Shown: piece after piece, positions 6,098 through 10,800 of the stretch | Position numbering within the stretch: the stretch's first letter is position 1 | How the letters are laid out: each line of letters starts with the position of its first letter | NCBI GenBank assembly: GCA_036557505.1 | Contig: DATBHM010000126.1 | Coordinates: forward strand, 1 to 10,800 | Direction: 5' to 3' | DNA length: 10,800 bases | Source: DATBHM01 sp036557505 | Lineage (GTDB): Bacteria; Actinomycetota; UBA4738; JACQTL01 | The notes under the pieces: model-generated | Seen by the model: only the letters and a program-made list of their open reading frames with translations | What the model was told of the DNA's origin: nothing | Databases searched by the model: none | Translations under genes and position numbers: made by a program

Positions 6098-7195
6098 ATG
6101 ACGATCGACTACCGGGCCGAGGTGGTCGGCAGCCTGCTCCGGCCCGACGAGCTCAAGGACGCCTGGGGCGGGTTCGAACGAGGCGAGACCACTGCCGAGG
6201 AGCTGTCGGAGGTCCAGGACCGGAGCGCGCTACGGGCCATTGCCGTCCAGCAGGATGCGGGCCTCGACGTCCTCACGGACGGCGAGGTCCGCCGGCGATT
6301 CTGGTTCGACCCGCTCACCGCGACCCTTGGCTACGACGAGCACGAATCGGCGCCCGTGCCGTTCACCGCCGGTGGCAAGCGCCCCGACGAGCCGCCGCCC
6401 CGGCTGCCGGTCGTCACCGAACGCCTCCGGATCGTGGAGAACCTCCCGTTGCGGGAGTTCGAGTTCGTGCACGCGAACAGCGCGGTCCCCGCCAAGACGA
6501 CGATCGCCGGCATGACCTACGCGAGCGTGCTGTGGGTCCCGGGCGTCTCGGACAACGGCGCGTACGCCGACCGCGACGAGTACATGGCCGACGTGATCCG
6601 GCTGATGCGCGAGGTGCTGTCGGCGGTCGTCGACGCGGGGACCGACTACATCCAGCTCGACTCGCCGCGGTACACGCACATGGTCAGCCCGGAGGGACGC
6701 GCGAACCTCGAGAAGGTGGGCCTCGACGTCGAGACGTGGCTCGCGGAGATGATCGGCCACGACAACGACCTGATCGACTCGTTCCCCGACGTGACGTTCG
6801 CCGTGCACCTGTGCCGGGGCAACCACCGGAGCATGTGGTCGGTCGAGGGCGGCTACGACGACATCGCCGAGCAGCTGTTCGGCGGCCTCCACGTCCGGCG
6901 GATCCTCGCCGAGTACGACTCGCCGCGGGCCGGCGACTTCGCGCCGCTGCGGTTCGTGCCGGAGGACACGGTCGTCGTGCTGGGCCTGGTGACCACGAAG
7001 GAACCGGAGCTCGAGGACGCGGACGACCTCAAGCGCCGAGTCGAGGAGGCGTCGCGGTACGTTCCCCTGGAACGGCTGGCCCTCAGCCCGCAGTGCGGGT
7101 TCGCCTCGACGATGCCGGGCAACCTCGTGACGTTCGACGACCAGCGCCGAAAGCTCGAGCTGGTGGCGTCGGTGGCTCGCGACGTGTGGGGCTGA
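6098..7195 (+). CDS. MetE-core-type zinc methyltransferase (cobalamin-independent methionine synthase C-terminal fold)
   Basis: A 365-residue protein of the UROD/MetE-like superfamily, matching only the C-terminal catalytic half of MetE (which is about 750 residues). The zinc ligands are visible: His237 and Cys239 in FAVHLCRGN, probably Glu272 in LAEYDSPRAG, and Cys333 in LSPQCGFAS, the His-Cys-Glu-Cys set of MetE. QLDSP at 186-190 lies in the barrel. Such proteins activate a thiol on zinc and transfer an alkyl group to it; relatives include core-MetE and epoxyalkane:coenzyme M transferase. GGGAGG at 6082-6087, right after the pobA stop, is 10 nt from the ATG, so it belongs to the operon. Its place after two aromatic-acid genes suggests it takes methyl groups from methoxylated aromatics or from folate, but this is inference. 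Automatic tools would probably label it a methionine synthase. It converges with the next gene, with an 8-nt gap. Confidence 0.85.
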   Translation: MTIDYRAEVVGSLLRPDELKDAWGGFERGETTAEELSEVQDRSALRAIAVQQDAGLDVLTDGEVRRRFWFDPLTATLGYDEHESAPVPFTAGGKRPDEPPPRLPVVTERLRIVENLPLREFEFVHANSAVPAKTTIAGMTYASVLWVPGVSDNGAYADRDEYMADVIRLMREVLSAVVDAGTDYIQLDSPRYTHMVSPEGRANLEKVGLDVETWLAEMIGHDNDLIDSFPDVTFAVHLCRGNHRSMWSVEGGYDDIAEQLFGGLHVRRILAEYDSPRAGDFAPLRFVPEDTVVVLGLVTTKEPELEDADDLKRRVEEASRYVPLERLALSPQCGFASTMPGNLVTFDDQRRKLELVASVARDVWG

Positions 7196-7203
7196 GCCCC
7201 GGG

Positions 7204-7545
7204 CTACTCCCCCAGGTGCTGGGCAGCCACGCCCTTGGGGACCACCATCCGCCACGCGTCGATCACGAGCTCGCGCAGCTCGTCGGTCTCGATCGCCGCG
7301 AGCCGGCCGACCACCCAGTGGTACCGGAGGTCGGCCTTCCCCGGCATCTCGAACTTGTCCGGCTCGGAGGCGACCAACGCCTCGCGTTCGTCCTTGGGGA
7401 AGGCGAACCCCATCAGCGTCTCGTCCCGGGAGAACGCGATGTACACGTACTGCCCCACCTTGAACTTCACGCGATCCGCGATCAGGGCCTCGTACGACCG
7501 CGGGAGGTCGGCCGCGATCCTCCGGACGTCGTCGATCGTCGCCAT
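7204..7545 (-). CDS. MmcQ/YjbR family protein
   Basis: A 113-residue protein of the MmcQ/YjbR family, a small alpha/beta fold related to double-wing DNA-binding modules. Family marks include the N-terminal helix with LPRSYEALIADRVKFKVG, then IAFSRDETLMGFAFPK, the central GKADLRYHWVVGRL, and the C-terminal helix ELRELVIDAWRMVVPK. The length is normal for the family. No enzymatic role is established, and DNA binding is assumed from the fold. The ATG (7545-7543) is 6 nt after a TAGCGT -10 box on the minus strand, so the mRNA is probably leaderless; no ribosome site is present. It converges with the methyltransferase gene and diverges from the cyclase gene. It is not part of the aromatic operon. 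Confidence 0.88.
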   Translation of the reverse strand: MATIDDVRRIAADLPRSYEALIADRVKFKVGQYVYIAFSRDETLMGFAFPKDEREALVASEPDKFEMPGKADLRYHWVVGRLAAIETDELRELVIDAWRMVVPKGVAAQHLGE

Positions 7546-7551
7546 GTTCGG

Positions 7552-7557
7552 ACGCTA
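7552..7557 (-). promoter_or_regulatory. -10 box of the leaderless MmcQ/YjbR gene
   Basis: On the minus strand TAGCGT (7557-7552) is followed by exactly 6 nt and then the ATG at 7545. Actinobacterial leaderless genes start transcription about 7 nt after a TANNNT box, which here is the start codon. The same spacing recurs at 9094, 9987 and 10446. Confidence 0.6.
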
Positions 7558-7586
7558 TCCCCAGGGGGTGACACGCACGCCAACGG

Positions 7587-7592
7587 TAGGCT
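7587..7592 (+). promoter_or_regulatory. -10 box of the cyclase-family gene
   Basis: TAGGCT is followed by 8 nt and GTG at 7601, so transcription would begin at or within two bases of the start codon. It diverges from the MmcQ/YjbR -10 box 29 bp away. The two promoters must share or overlap their upstream elements. Confidence 0.5.
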
Positions 7593-7600
7593 GGCGGACC

Positions 7601-8257
7601 GTGGCGCACATCGTGGATCTCACCCACCCGATCGGAGCGGGCACGATCACGTATCCCGGTCTTCCGGCTCCCGAGCTCTCCGACCACCTCAGCCGCGAGG
7701 CCTCCCGGGAGCGCTACGCGCCCGGGACCGAGTTCCACATCGGCCGGATCACGATGGTCGGCAACACCGGCACATACCTCGACACGCCGTTCCACCGCTA
7801 TCCGGACGGAACCGATCTCGCGACCACGCCGCTGGGGCGCATGGTCGAGCTCGACGGCCTCGTGGTCGACGGGACCGGACGGCCGAGCGTGGGCGCCACG
7901 CTCCTCGAGGGCCGGTCGGTCGCCGGGCGGGCGGTGCTGCTGCGAACGGACTGGTCGAGGAATTGGGGCACCGATGCCTACCTGGCCGGCCACCCGTTCC
8001 TCACCGCCGACGGCGCCGCGTGGCTCGTCGACCGGGGCGCCGCCCTGGTGGGGATCGACTCGCTGAACATCGACTCGACCGACACCGGCGAGCGCCCCGC
8101 CCACAGCGCGCTGCTGGCGGCCGGGATCCCGGTCGTCGAGCACCTCTGCAACCTCCACGCGCTCCCGGTCGAGGGATTCCGGTTCAGCGCGGCGCCCACG
8201 CCGGTGGCTGGGCTCGGCACGTTCCCCGTGCGGGCCTATGGCGTGCTCGACGGCTGA
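7601..8257 (+). CDS. Cyclase-family (kynurenine formamidase-fold) metal hydrolase with altered metal motif
   Basis: A 218-residue protein of the Cyclase family (PF04199: kynurenine formamidase, isatin hydrolase, polyketide cyclase-like). The N-terminus IVDLTHPIGAGTITYPG is typical. The signature HxGTHxDxPxH reads NTGTYLDTPFH here, at 55-65. The two metal-ligand histidines are therefore Asn55 and Tyr59, while Asp61 and His65 remain. The downstream elements are kept: His168 (RPAHSALL) and Glu180 (VVEHLCNLHAL). I recall a subgroup carrying this NTGTY form, so it is probably a distinct branch rather than a damaged gene. The substrate is unknown; a ring amide or lactone is likely if it is active. 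GTG 7601 was chosen because TAGGCT lies just upstream and homology begins at once. GTG 7568 is an in-frame alternative. It stands alone between the minus-strand MmcQ/YjbR gene and the acetyltransferase. Confidence 0.88.
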   Translation: MAHIVDLTHPIGAGTITYPGLPAPELSDHLSREASRERYAPGTEFHIGRITMVGNTGTYLDTPFHRYPDGTDLATTPLGRMVELDGLVVDGTGRPSVGATLLEGRSVAGRAVLLRTDWSRNWGTDAYLAGHPFLTADGAAWLVDRGAALVGIDSLNIDSTDTGERPAHSALLAAGIPVVEHLCNLHALPVEGFRFSAAPTPVAGLGTFPVRAYGVLDG

Positions 8258-8353
8258 TCGCCGGCACCGCAGAGGCCCGGGCTTCCGCGAGCCGGAGCGG
8301 GCCCGCCCGGTTCCTTGACCGAAGCGGCGCGTCGGATGACGTCCTCCTGCCCG

Positions 8354-8378
8354 TAAGCTCGGTGCACCGACCGAGGAG
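8354..8378 (+). promoter_or_regulatory. Candidate promoter and ribosome site of the GNAT acetyltransferase gene
   Basis: TAAGCT (8354-8359) is a TANNNT -10 box without a clear -35 box. Transcription from about 8366 would give a 17-nt leader holding GAGGAG (8373-8378), 4 nt before the ATG at 8383. Unlike its neighbours, this gene has a leader. Confidence 0.45.
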
Positions 8379-8382
8379 CCAG

Positions 8383-8964
8383 ATGGACGCCGATCACCCA
8401 CCGTTCCGACTCGAGACCGACCGGCTGCTGTTGCGGCCGTGGGCCCCGAGCGACCACGACGCCATGTTCGCGATCTACTCGAGCGAGGACGTCGTGCGGT
8501 ACCTCTACGTGGGCCCGCACGACGAGGACGCGGCCCGCGAGCGCCTCACGCTCCAGGTCGCCCAACGGGAGATCGAGGGTCCGGGCGACTTCCTCCGGCT
8601 CGCAGTCCTCCTGAAGGCGAACGCCCGCGTGATCGGCGACGTGATGCTGCACTGGATGCCCGACGAGCACCGTCAGGCCGAGATCGGGTTCGTGCTGCAT
8701 CCCGACTTCCAGGGGAAGGGCTACACGACCGAGGCGGCGCGGGTGCTCCTCCGGGTGGCGTTCGAGGTGCTCGGCCTGCACCGGGTGTTCGGGCGGACCG
8801 AGGCCCGCAACGAGGCCTCGTCCCGCGTCCTGGAGAAGCTCGGCATGCGGCGGGAGGCGAACTTCGTCGAGAACGAGTTCGTCAAGGACGAATGGCAGAG
8901 CGAGACCGACTACGCCATCCTCGACCGCGAGTGGAAGGCCCTCCCCACCAAGCGCCGCCGCTGA
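8383..8964 (+). CDS. GNAT-family N-acetyltransferase, RimJ/RimL type
   Basis: A 193-residue acetyl-CoA-dependent transferase of the RimJ/RimL (Acetyltransf_3) group. The N-terminal LETDRLLLRPWAPSDHDAMF (10-29) is diagnostic. Acetyl-CoA motif A is EIGFVLHPDFQGKGYTTEAA at about 100-119, with the pyrophosphate loop QGKGY at 110-114. The C-terminal part shows NEASSRVLEKLGMRREA (143-159), also characteristic. Relatives acetylate ribosomal-protein N-termini, antibiotics or small amines; the substrate here cannot be told. The frame is open upstream through the cyclase region, but homology starts at this ATG, which has GAGGAG 4 nt before it. The preceding 125 bp holds no gene. The very basic C-terminus (KRRR) is unremarkable. 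Confidence 0.92.
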   Translation: MDADHPPFRLETDRLLLRPWAPSDHDAMFAIYSSEDVVRYLYVGPHDEDAARERLTLQVAQREIEGPGDFLRLAVLLKANARVIGDVMLHWMPDEHRQAEIGFVLHPDFQGKGYTTEAARVLLRVAFEVLGLHRVFGRTEARNEASSRVLEKLGMRREANFVENEFVKDEWQSETDYAILDREWKALPTKRRR

Positions 8965-9081
8965 CGTCCCCGTCCGGCGTCCCCGTCCTCCCCACGAGTC
9001 GTCACACGTCCAGGACCCGCCGCAGCGGCATCCCGGGCGCAGCCGCCGTCGCGCGGGCGTCGAGGTTCCGCCCGCTGGCAC

Positions 9082-9087
9082 TACGCT
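9082..9087 (+). promoter_or_regulatory. -10 box of the leaderless DUF983 gene
   Basis: TACGCT is followed by exactly 6 nt and the ATG at 9094, the leaderless arrangement. The interval 8965-9081 holds only C-rich repeats such as two copies of GTCCCCGTCC and no gene. Confidence 0.6.
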
Positions 9088-9093
9088 GGATGG

Positions 9094-9528
9094 ATGGAGG
9101 GCAACGGGCACGCGAAGCGTCCGTCGAGGATCGGCGCGATGCTCCGGATGCGGTGTCCGAGATGCCTGCGGGGCAAGCTGTTCCGCGGGATGCTGGACAT
9201 GTGGGAACGCTGCCCCCAGTGCGGGTTCGTGTTCGAACGCGAGGAGGGCTACTTCACCGGAGCCATGTATGCGAGCACGATCATCACGCTGCCCCTCGTG
9301 TTCCTCGTGTTCGGGATCGGGTGGCTGCTCAGCTCGAAGACCCTCCTGGCGGCGGAGGTGCTGCTGCTCGTCACGGCGCTCGTGACCCTGCCGCTGATCC
9401 CTCTGGTCTTCCGGTACAGCCGGACGCTCTGGCTGTACTTCGACTGGCGGTTCGGGCCTGATCGCGAGAGCGAGGGCCGTACCGGAACCCGGGAGATCGG
9501 CCCGGCCGACCGAACCGGCGAGCGCTGA
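9094..9528 (+). CDS. DUF983 family membrane protein with zinc ribbon
   Basis: A 144-residue protein. The N-terminal third carries two CPxC knuckles, Cys21/Cys24 (CPRCLRGKLF) and Cys40/Cys43 (CPQCGFVFE), which should bind one zinc. Two transmembrane helices follow at about 57-79 and 85-108, then FRYSRTLWLYFDWRFGP. This layout is the DUF983 family (PF06170). The family's function is not established; some members lie near cytochrome oxidase genes, but none is visible here. The last 25 residues are polar and poorly conserved in type. The TACGCT box 6 nt before the ATG fixes the start. It stands alone and is followed by a strong hairpin. Confidence 0.9.
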   Translation: MEGNGHAKRPSRIGAMLRMRCPRCLRGKLFRGMLDMWERCPQCGFVFEREEGYFTGAMYASTIITLPLVFLVFGIGWLLSSKTLLAAEVLLLVTALVTLPLIPLVFRYSRTLWLYFDWRFGPDRESEGRTGTREIGPADRTGER

Positions 9529-9545
9529 CGAGCCCGCCCTGACAC

Positions 9546-9578
9546 GCGGGAGGCGGCGCCGGTGGCGCCGCCTCGCGC
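9546..9578. terminator. Hairpin terminator between convergent genes
   Basis: GAGGCGGCGCC (9550-9560), loop GGT, and GGCGCCGCCTC (9564-9574) form a perfect 11-bp stem, extended by GCG/CGC at 9546-9548 and 9576-9578 across one mismatch. It lies 17 nt after the DUF983 stop and about 30 nt after the stop of the opposing GPGG gene, so it could serve both. No T-tract follows on either strand, as is common for terminators in high-GC Actinomycetota. Confidence 0.65.
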
Positions 9579-9608
9579 AACGATCCCGGTGTTCGTCGAG
9601 CCGCCGGG

Positions 9609-9782
9609 TCAGTGGAAGATGCTCACGCCCCCGGGGCCGATGAGGAGCCCGACGATGATCAGCACGATGCCCGCCACCACGCCTCCGCGAACGAGCGCGA
9701 CGATGCCGGCGATCACGAGCACGACCGCAATGATCCACAGGAGGGTGGCAACGCCTCCGGACAGCGCCAGCAGTCCCAGCAT
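9609..9782 (-). CDS. GPGG-motif small transmembrane protein
   Basis: A 57-residue, almost wholly hydrophobic protein with two transmembrane helices at about 12-31 and 35-49, separated by a VRGG turn, and ending in LIGPGGVSIFH. This matches a small actinobacterial family that I know as GPGG-motif small transmembrane protein; its function is unknown. The reading frame is open far upstream, but AAAAGGAGG (9801-9793) lies 10 nt before this ATG. That is the strongest ribosome site in the window, and all family sequence lies after the ATG. In contrast to its leaderless neighbours it has a leader, with a possible stress-type promoter at 9865-9839. The strong ribosome site suggests high expression. 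Confidence 0.85.
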   Translation of the reverse strand: MLGLLALSGGVATLLWIIAVVLVIAGIVALVRGGVVAGIVLIIVGLLIGPGGVSIFH

Positions 9783-9838
9783 GCGATTCGAACCTCCTTT
9801 TGCGGGCGTCCAATTCGGTGTCGTTCGACGCTTCGGGT

Positions 9839-9865
9839 GTTCCCGTTCAGCGCAACCCACAAACC
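9839..9865 (-). promoter_or_regulatory. Possible SigB/SigF-type promoter for the GPGG protein gene
   Basis: On the minus strand GGTTT (9865-9861) and GGGAAC (9844-9839) are 16 nt apart. The actinobacterial general-stress pattern is roughly GGTTT-N16-GGGTA, so the -10 half is imperfect. The start would be near 9832, giving a leader of about 49 nt. Confidence 0.25.
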
Positions 9866-9974
9866 GATGCCGGGACACCGCTCGGCTGCCGTTTGTGCCC
9901 TCACGGCCGCGGGTACGAACATCGCCTGAACGTCGCGGAATGCGGGGCCGCGAGCCGATCCGAGCCAGAGGGAA

Positions 9975-9980
9975 TAGGGT
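9975..9980 (+). promoter_or_regulatory. -10 box of the leaderless RsbW-like gene
   Basis: TAGGGT is followed by exactly 6 nt and the ATG at 9987, another leaderless arrangement. There is no ribosome site, and no clear -35 box 17-18 nt upstream. Confidence 0.6.
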
Positions 9981-9986
9981 CCGTTC

Positions 9987-10397
9987 ATGGCCACGATGGA
10001 AGCCGTCGCCCCGGTGGTCCGGTCGTTCCGGGCCCACCCGTCCTCGCTGTACCAGGTGCGCCAGTTCATCCGCCAGCAGGCCGAGACGGCGCGGCTGTCC
10101 GGCGACGTGACCGACGATCTCCTGCTGGCCGTCTCGGAGGCCTGCGTCAACGCGGTGCTGCACTCGTCCAGCCGGACGGTCAAGGTGGCGTGGCGTCACT
10201 CCAACGGGTGCGCCGAGGTCGTCGTCCACGACGAGGGCGTGTTCCACCGGCGGGTTCCCATGCCGGAGATCGACGGGCCCAGCGGGCGGGGGATCCTGCT
10301 GATGATGGCCGTGATGGACGAGGTCACCATCCACGAGGGGACCGCCCGGTCGCCGGGCACGCAGGTTCGCCTGCGCCGCTGCCATCCGGCCGACTGA
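9987..10397 (+). CDS. RsbW-like ATP-binding protein (anti-sigma factor/serine kinase, HATPase_c_2)
   Basis: A 136-residue protein consisting of one GHKL ATPase domain of the RsbW/SpoIIAB type. The N-box is LAVSEACVNAVLHS (47-60), with Glu51 and Asn55 as the ATP/Mg residues. The G1 box is HDEG (81-84), the G2 box is GPSGRGILLM (97-106), and GTQVRLRR (124-131) closes the domain. Such proteins bind a stress sigma factor or phosphorylate an anti-anti-sigma partner in partner-switching systems. Neither a STAS partner nor a sigma-B/F gene lies in the window, so it may act with partners elsewhere, as many actinobacterial orphan copies do. The TAGGGT box 6 nt before ATG 9987 supports this start; ATG 9996 is the alternative. 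Confidence 0.87.
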   Translation: MATMEAVAPVVRSFRAHPSSLYQVRQFIRQQAETARLSGDVTDDLLLAVSEACVNAVLHSSSRTVKVAWRHSNGCAEVVVHDEGVFHRRVPMPEIDGPSGRGILLMMAVMDEVTIHEGTARSPGTQVRLRRCHPAD

Positions 10398-10420
10398 TTT
10401 CCCCCCCTCGCAGCGCTGAT

Positions 10421-10434
10421 CGAACATATGTTCT
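10421..10434 (+). promoter_or_regulatory. LexA binding site (SOS box)
   Basis: CGAACATATGTTCT matches 13 of 14 positions of the Gram-positive LexA box CGAACRNRYGTTYC, from memory, and contains the perfect palindrome GAACATATGTTC (10422-10433). It touches the -10 box of the leaderless gene starting at 10446, spanning about -25 to -12. A bound repressor would block RNA polymerase. Confidence 0.72.
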
Positions 10435-10439
10435 ATCAT
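10434..10439 (+). promoter_or_regulatory. -10 box of the leaderless radical SAM gene
   Basis: TATCAT is followed by exactly 6 nt and ATG 10446, the same spacing as at 7545, 9094 and 9987. It adjoins the SOS box on its upstream side. Confidence 0.5.
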
Positions 10440-10445
10440 GCCGGC

Positions 10446-10800
10446 ATGCCGCTGGAGCGCGAGCCCCTGTTCGAGATCGCCCGCAGGACGTTCGACACAC
10501 CCGAGTTCCGGGGCATCGAGTTCATCGAGACCGAGGCCAAGTCGGTCATCAACCGCGTCCCCGGCGCATTCCTGCCGTTCGACTGGACGATCAACCCGTA
10601 TCGGGGATGCACCCACAGCTGCGTGTACTGCAGCTCGCCGGAGACGCCCGTCCTGCTGGGGAATGGAACCGCCCGGCCCATCGCCGACCTGCGGCCCGGC
10701 GACGAGATCTACGGGACCTCGCGGATTGGGGCGTATCGGAGGTTCGTGCTGACGACGGTGCTCGACCGGTGGACCGTCATCAAGCCGGCCTACCGGGTGA
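10446..10800 (+). CDS. Intein-containing Rv2578c-family (SplB-like) radical SAM protein (partial)
   Basis: The first 118 codons of a gene that runs off the right edge. Residues 1-61 are the host protein: FRGIEFIETEAKSVINRVPG, then PFDWTINPYRGCTHSCVY. This matches the N-terminus of mycobacterial Rv2578c, recalled from memory, a radical SAM protein of the SplB-like group (COG1533, named after DNA repair photolyase). The expected motif CxxxCxxC begins with Cys55 and Cys59. The third position, Cys62, is followed not by the usual FARPTHEY but by an intein start. After splicing, a cysteine of the second host half must complete the cluster motif. ATG 10446 is chosen from its TATCAT box. ATG 10428 lies within the SOS palindrome and is unlikely; the ATG at 10438 opens a different frame. 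The SOS box suggests induction by DNA damage. The reaction catalysed is not known. Confidence 0.88.
   Translation, partial: MPLEREPLFEIARRTFDTPEFRGIEFIETEAKSVINRVPGAFLPFDWTINPYRGCTHSCVYCSSPETPVLLGNGTARPIADLRPGDEIYGTSRIGAYRRFVLTTVLDRWTVIKPAYRV
10629..10800 (+). mobile_element. Intein N-terminal splicing region (partial)
   Basis: From Cys62 the protein reads CSSPETPVLLGNGTARPI, then ADLRPGDEIYG. This is intein block A: Cys1, Thr6 and Val8, then the glycine turn and the DLxxGD motif of the Hint fold. The segment ending in LDRWTVIKPAYRV leads towards block B (TxxH), which would lie just past the window. The site is the third cysteine of the radical SAM motif, a highly conserved insertion point. 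Whether a homing endonuclease domain is present cannot be seen. Inteins are selfish elements that splice out after translation, and Cys1 chemistry can be redox sensitive. Confidence 0.88.

Noticed and set aside
6532..8382. The upstream part of the plus-strand open frame that ends in the GNAT gene
   Set aside because: Only the last 193 codons show homology. The part before 8383 is an out-of-frame reading of the methyltransferase and cyclase genes, and a ribosome site marks the start at 8383.
6230..8401. A 723-codon minus-strand open frame across the methyltransferase, MmcQ and cyclase genes
   Set aside because: It spans several well-supported genes and the promoter region at 7546-7600, with no domain of its own. 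It is a base-composition artefact.
8965..9081. Repeated GTCCCCGTCC-like bases as a possible repeat array
   Set aside because: There are only two short copies, with no regular spacing or symmetry. It looks like ordinary GC-rich intergenic sequence and is not CRISPR-like.
9783..10616. Extended minus-strand frame upstream of the GPGG protein
   Set aside because: The extension runs antisense through the RsbW-like and radical SAM genes. The near-perfect ribosome site at 9801-9793 and the membrane-protein homology place the start at 9782.
10438..10752. 104-codon plus-strand frame starting at ATG 10438
   Set aside because: It is a different frame from the radical SAM and intein sequence, is Ser/Arg-rich without any domain, and its ATG lies within the -10 box region.

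Overview
The window is a high-GC stretch (about 70 % by eye) of bacterial chromosome carrying eleven complete genes and a gene fragment at each edge. Several features point to the Actinomycetota, probably a deep-branching soil lineage rather than a Streptomyces or Mycobacterium: leaderless genes with a TANNNT -10 box a fixed 6 nt before the ATG, an Rv2578c-type radical SAM protein, a Gram-positive/actinobacterial-style LexA box, an RsbW-like kinase fold, and an ECF sigma factor paired with a membrane-anchored beta-propeller. The lineage is inference from gene content; no rRNA gene is present.

Layout. (1) Positions 1-430, minus: start of a Tat-exported lipoprotein, the substrate-binding subunit of a branched-chain-amino-acid-type ABC transporter. 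It has a near-consensus promoter and two adjoining inverted repeats that look like operators. (2) 711-2382, plus: an ECF sigma factor and an overlapping membrane-anchored PD40 beta-propeller protein, probably a sigma/anti-sigma or sensor pair. (3) 2423-7195: an aromatic-catabolism locus. A PcaR/PobR-like IclR regulator (minus) diverges from a three-gene operon: a benzaldehyde/vanillin-type aldehyde dehydrogenase, 4-hydroxybenzoate 3-monooxygenase (PobA), and a MetE-core-type zinc methyltransferase. The first two steps would take 4-hydroxybenzaldehyde through 4-hydroxybenzoate to protocatechuate. The methyltransferase could plausibly handle methyl groups from methoxylated aromatics, but that is inference. 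(4) 7204-8964: a MmcQ/YjbR protein (minus), a divergent cyclase/kynurenine-formamidase-fold hydrolase with altered metal-site histidines, and a GNAT acetyltransferase. (5) 9094-10397: a DUF983 zinc-ribbon membrane protein, a strong hairpin terminator, a 57-residue GPGG-motif membrane protein (minus), and an RsbW-like ATP-binding protein. (6) 10421-10800: a near-consensus LexA (SOS) box on a leaderless promoter, followed by the start of an Rv2578c/SplB-like radical SAM protein. Its CxxxCxxC motif is split by an intein that begins exactly at the third cysteine. The window ends inside the intein.

The most notable finding is the right edge. An apparently SOS-controlled SplB-like radical SAM enzyme cannot have a complete [4Fe-4S] motif until an intein is removed. 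The aromatic operon, with its well-defined regulatory region, is the most coherent metabolic unit.
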